This document shows, one piece after another, positions 11,578-13,890 of a stretch of 13,890 nt of DNA. Position 1 is the stretch's first letter, and every line of letters begins with the position of its first letter. Below the pieces are notes generated by a model. That model was given only the letters and a program-made list of their open reading frames with translations, was not told the origin of the DNA and made no database searches. This stretch comes from Elusimicrobia bacterium UBA6262. GTDB lineage: Bacteria; CAYTYR01; UBA6262. Position numbers and translations under genes: made by a program. The stretch spans positions 1 through 13,890 of the forward strand of contig DJVG01000011.1 in assembly GCA_002441095.1 (NCBI GenBank), in the 5' to 3' direction.

Positions 11578-13890
11578 TGTGCTCCTCCCATTCTAATTTA
11601 TCTAAATATATCAAAAATCCCCGGCTCTTCTTGCCATATATCGCTTCAACCGCGCGGCAATATCCTGCTAACTGCTCATAGGCCTTTTCCTTTGCAAGCG
11701 TAGCTGACTTGTAATCAATAACCCACACTTCTTGCGGGAATATCAGCAGGCGGTCAATTCTCCGGCCCACGCCACCCTCGGCAGTGATACTGACCTCGGT
11801 CAGGACTTCAGCGTCCGCCGCGAAGAACTGCTTCATTTCAGGACTATTGACTGCAGCTAAGGCTTTCTTCTCCAGGCTATCAAGCTCCGCATCAGCGAAA
11901 AATACCAGGGGCAGAGATTTTCTCCTGTCACTTAGTATCGCTTTGACATTCTGCTTCCGCGCATCACCTATCCCAGCCAGCAGGTAATGCAGTATCTCTC
12001 CTTCTTTCTGTCTCTTCTTCCGTTCCTGGTCTTCTGGCTGCTTCTGCTCTTCATTGAGCCGTACTGTCCAATCCTCAAACAAACTGCCGGACAGTACTAT
12101 CGGCGGAATTGCCTTGATCTCTTCCTTAGCTGTCCGCATCTTCCCCTTTTCATAAGGCAGTCCCGGCAGTAATGAAACTATGGGTGATTCTTTTTCCACG
12201 AATATATGCAATTCTTCCTTTGGCCTGGTGAAAGAAACATACAGGGTATTGATCTCATCCAAAATACTCTTCAGGTATTCGGTCCGGCGTATTTCCGCCA
12301 GGTTGCGGTTTAAGCGCCAGTATTTCTCCGCGATATTTAGCGGAGACAACATTCCGTCCTCTTCTTCTATATGGAAACTATCCACTTTCGGATCTATGCC
12401 AGTAAAAGGCACGATGACTGCCGGAAATTCCAAACCCTTGGCTTTATGTACGGTCAGCACCCGGATAGAATGTGATTCTCTTGTTTTAACAAACAGATCC
12501 TCTTCACGCGCGTCTTGCAGGTATTCCAGGAATCCGGGGATGTCCAGGGCTTCTTCTTCCTGCTCCTTGACCAGTTCCAGGAACCGCACTAAAAAACCTT
12601 GCTCTGATTCGCTGTTTCTTGGCGAAGCAGCCCGCCGACGTTCCAGTGGCGGGCCACCTTTTAGCAATTCGAACCTGCTCACGATGCTCACGATCAATTC
12701 ATACAGCGGCAGGAACCCTGCCTTACGGAATATATCCTCTATCAGCTTGTCCCAGACTTGCTTGTATGTTTTCTGGAATTCGCGGTAATAATATATCTTG
12801 TCACCCTTGCGGACACGCAAACCTAATTGGAACAGGAAAGAAGTGATCTCTGCCGCAGGTATCCCGGAAACACGGGTAAATGATTCACCGCTGATAAAAG
12901 TGGCAAAAGCCAGGTTATCCAGCGGCGCAGCCAGGAATTCCAGCAGGGATACTACTTCCCGGACTGAATTATGCTCCAGTATATTCAAGGTCTTTTCAGA
13001 TTCCACAGGCAGTTTAGCTTCCAACAACCAGCCAGTGACCAGTTCCGCCTGTTTATTCGTCCTGGCGAGGATAGCTATTTGCCCAGGACTAAATCTTGCC
13101 AACAACTCGTTAACCCTATCTAAAACAGCCAAGCGTAGGATATCTTCGATATCCTCGCTTGCCCGCCTAAATGCGCTTTGCCCTCCTAACTGCCCGCCAA
13201 CATCTGCAAAGTTGTGGCGGGTTGGAGGGTCAGCTTTTGGCGGGTCACCTATCACCGTTACGTTAACATACCCGTCCTTCTCTTTCACCGCACTCTGTGC
13301 CAAGTCATGATAGAGAGACAAATACTTCCCGCACTCCTGATCTTCAACCAGGGCATGATCCTTCTTATCCAGGAAACCATTCACCAATGCCTGCAGGTTC
13401 TCAGACTGGAAAATTGCATTAACGAAAGAAACTATCTCCTTGCCGCTACGGAAATTCCTGGCCAGCTTTTCCGTTGTTAGCCCGAACTGGGAGAGATTTT
13501 CTGGTACAGCAGTGAAAAGTCCTGCTTCCCCACCCCGGAACCGGTAGATCGCCTGCTTAGCATCACCCACCAGGAACAGTCCGCCGCCACCAGCCAATGC
13601 TTCTTCGGCCAAAGGCGATAGGTTGGACCATTGTAACAAGCTCGTATCCTGGAATTCATCTATCAGAATATACCGGTACCTGGCAGCCAGGCGGTAATAC
13701 AGCTCTGGTATCGAGAAATCCTCTTCACTGAATATTTTAACTGCTTGGCCATTCAATTCGGGCAGGAAAAGAATGCTTTCCTTCCGGCAGATGGCCTGGA
13801 ACGCTTTCCGTATCTGGTCATAAATCAATAGGTAATGGTCATACCCGCGCGAAGATTCCACCATGGCGATATCCGCAAGTATTGCCCTGA
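11570..13890 (-). CDS. addA: AddA-like UvrD-family helicase-nuclease, 5' truncated by window edge
   Basis: The frame is open to the right edge, with 772 codons visible; numbers below count from the Met codon at 13864, which is internal. The N-terminal part with the ATP-binding loop lies outside. SF1A helicase motifs seen are IDEFQDTS (68-75, motif II), FLVGDAKQAIYRFRGG (97-112, motif III), LARNFRS (134-140, motif IV), VLTVHKAKGLEFP (469-481, motif V) and LYVSFTRPKEEL (541-552, motif VI). The C-terminal RecB-type nuclease has His626, Asp704 (GRRIDRLL), and Asp717 with Lys719 (VIDYKS). With AddB it would unwind and trim broken DNA ends for recombination. The stop overlaps the addB start by 8 bases (ATGTCTAA), implying coupled translation. 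Two GC-rich palindromic inserts lie at residues about 207-235 and 404-412, between conserved motifs. The order addA then addB differs from the addB-addA order of Bacillus. Confidence 0.88.
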   Translation of the reverse strand, partial: RAILADIAMVESSRGYDHYLLIYDQIRKAFQAICRKESILFLPELNGQAVKIFSEEDFSIPELYYRLAARYRYILIDEFQDTSLLQWSNLSPLAEEALAGGGGLFLVGDAKQAIYRFRGGEAGLFTAVPENLSQFGLTTEKLARNFRSGKEIVSFVNAIFQSENLQALVNGFLDKKDHALVEDQECGKYLSLYHDLAQSAVKEKDGYVNVTVIGDPPKADPPTRHNFADVGGQLGGQSAFRRASEDIEDILRLAVLDRVNELLARFSPGQIAILARTNKQAELVTGWLLEAKLPVESEKTLNILEHNSVREVVSLLEFLAAPLDNLAFATFISGESFTRVSGIPAAEITSFLFQLGLRVRKGDKIYYYREFQKTYKQVWDKLIEDIFRKAGFLPLYELIVSIVSRFELLKGGPPLERRRAASPRNSESEQGFLVRFLELVKEQEEEALDIPGFLEYLQDAREEDLFVKTRESHSIRVLTVHKAKGLEFPAVIVPFTGIDPKVDSFHIEEEDGMLSPLNIAEKYWRLNRNLAEIRRTEYLKSILDEINTLYVSFTRPKEELHIFVEKESPIVSLLPGLPYEKGKMRTAKEEIKAIPPIVLSGSLFEDWTVRLNEEQKQPEDQERKKRQKEGEILHYLLAGIGDARKQNVKAILSDRRKSLPLVFFADAELDSLEKKALAAVNSPEMKQFFAADAEVLTEVSITAEGGVGRRIDRLLIFPQEVWVIDYKSATLAKEKAYEQLAGYCRAVEAIYGKKSRGFLIYLDKLEWEEHNV
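12630..12654. repeat. GC-rich palindrome inside addA (small)
   Basis: GCCCGCC (12630-12636) pairs perfectly with GGCGGGC (12648-12654) around an 11-nt loop. It encodes residues 404-412 (GPPLERRRA) of the visible AddA-like protein, inside a basic and polar stretch that interrupts otherwise helical sequence. It shares the CCCGCC/GGCGGG arms with the larger element at 13162-13244. Confidence 0.6.
13162..13244. repeat. Nested triple palindrome inside addA
   Basis: Three pairs of inverted arms are nested: CCCGCC (13162-13167) with GGCGGG (13239-13244), CCCTCC (13181-13186) with GGAGGG (13224-13229), and CCCGCC (13193-13198) with GGCGGG (13216-13221). The 83-bp unit encodes residues about 207-235 (starting DPPKADPPTRHNF). 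It lies between IGD and the helix that leads to IAILARTNK. The segment is Pro-, Gly- and Arg-rich, unlike the flanking helicase sequence, yet the frame is kept. Confidence 0.7.

Noticed and set aside
13157..13243. A frameshift or assembly error in addA, suggested by the odd Pro/Arg-rich segment.
   Set aside because: The frame is open and helicase motifs continue in the same frame on both sides; the nested palindrome explains the odd composition.
8812..13480. Many plus-strand open frames of 60-218 codons across addA and addB.
   Set aside because: They are antisense shadows; the minus-strand frames carry all helicase and nuclease motifs, and the plus-strand products look like random composition.

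Overview
The window is a compact, moderate-GC bacterial segment in which all ten recognisable genes lie on the minus strand, so they read from the right edge to the left. Three products have Sec signal peptides, and two of those look like outer-membrane beta-barrels, so the host is very probably a diderm (Gram-negative type). The gene mix (QueH-type queuosine reductase, AddAB-type nuclease, Kef-type antiporter fused to a PTS EIIA domain, Ig-repeat surface protein) and the many short palindromic repeats would fit an uncultivated lineage such as Omnitrophota or Elusimicrobiota. That placement is an impression, not something the sequence proves.

Layout in transcription order. (1) 13890-8710: an addA-like helicase-nuclease, cut by the window edge, overlaps an addB-like nuclease by 8 bases; together they form a putative double-strand-break end-processing complex. 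(2) 8642-5931: a cation:proton antiporter with a C-terminal PTS EIIA-like domain, an OsmC-like protein and a small outer-membrane beta-barrel protein, tightly spaced, with a candidate promoter just before the antiporter. (3) 5855-4893: a class II aldolase fused to what looks like an SCP2-type domain, preceded by two hairpins. (4) 4734-4216: queH, starting at TTG, separated from the aldolase gene by inverted arrays of an octamer. (5) 4041-1427: a secreted protein with seven bacterial Ig-like repeats followed by a small beta-barrel-like protein, with a promoter candidate upstream and a clear terminator downstream. (6) 1249-144: a HAD phosphatase and a YjbQ-family protein, with a well-formed promoter upstream.

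The genes are mostly ordinary. The unusual feature is the density of short palindromic and tandem repeats, several of which sit in frame inside addA and addB. One hairpin inside addB has the same architecture (8-bp outer stem, 4-nt bulge, 7-bp inner stem) as an intergenic hairpin 5 kb away. This suggests a mobile palindromic element that can insert into coding sequence without breaking the frame, comparable to Rickettsia palindromic elements. Other points of interest are the aldolase-SCP2 fusion, the antiporter-EIIA fusion with a possibly leaderless mRNA, and the homogenised Ig repeats.

No tRNA, rRNA, CRISPR array, transposase or phage gene was seen. No gene-free stretch exceeds 300 bases; the longest are about 140-180 bases and are described individually.
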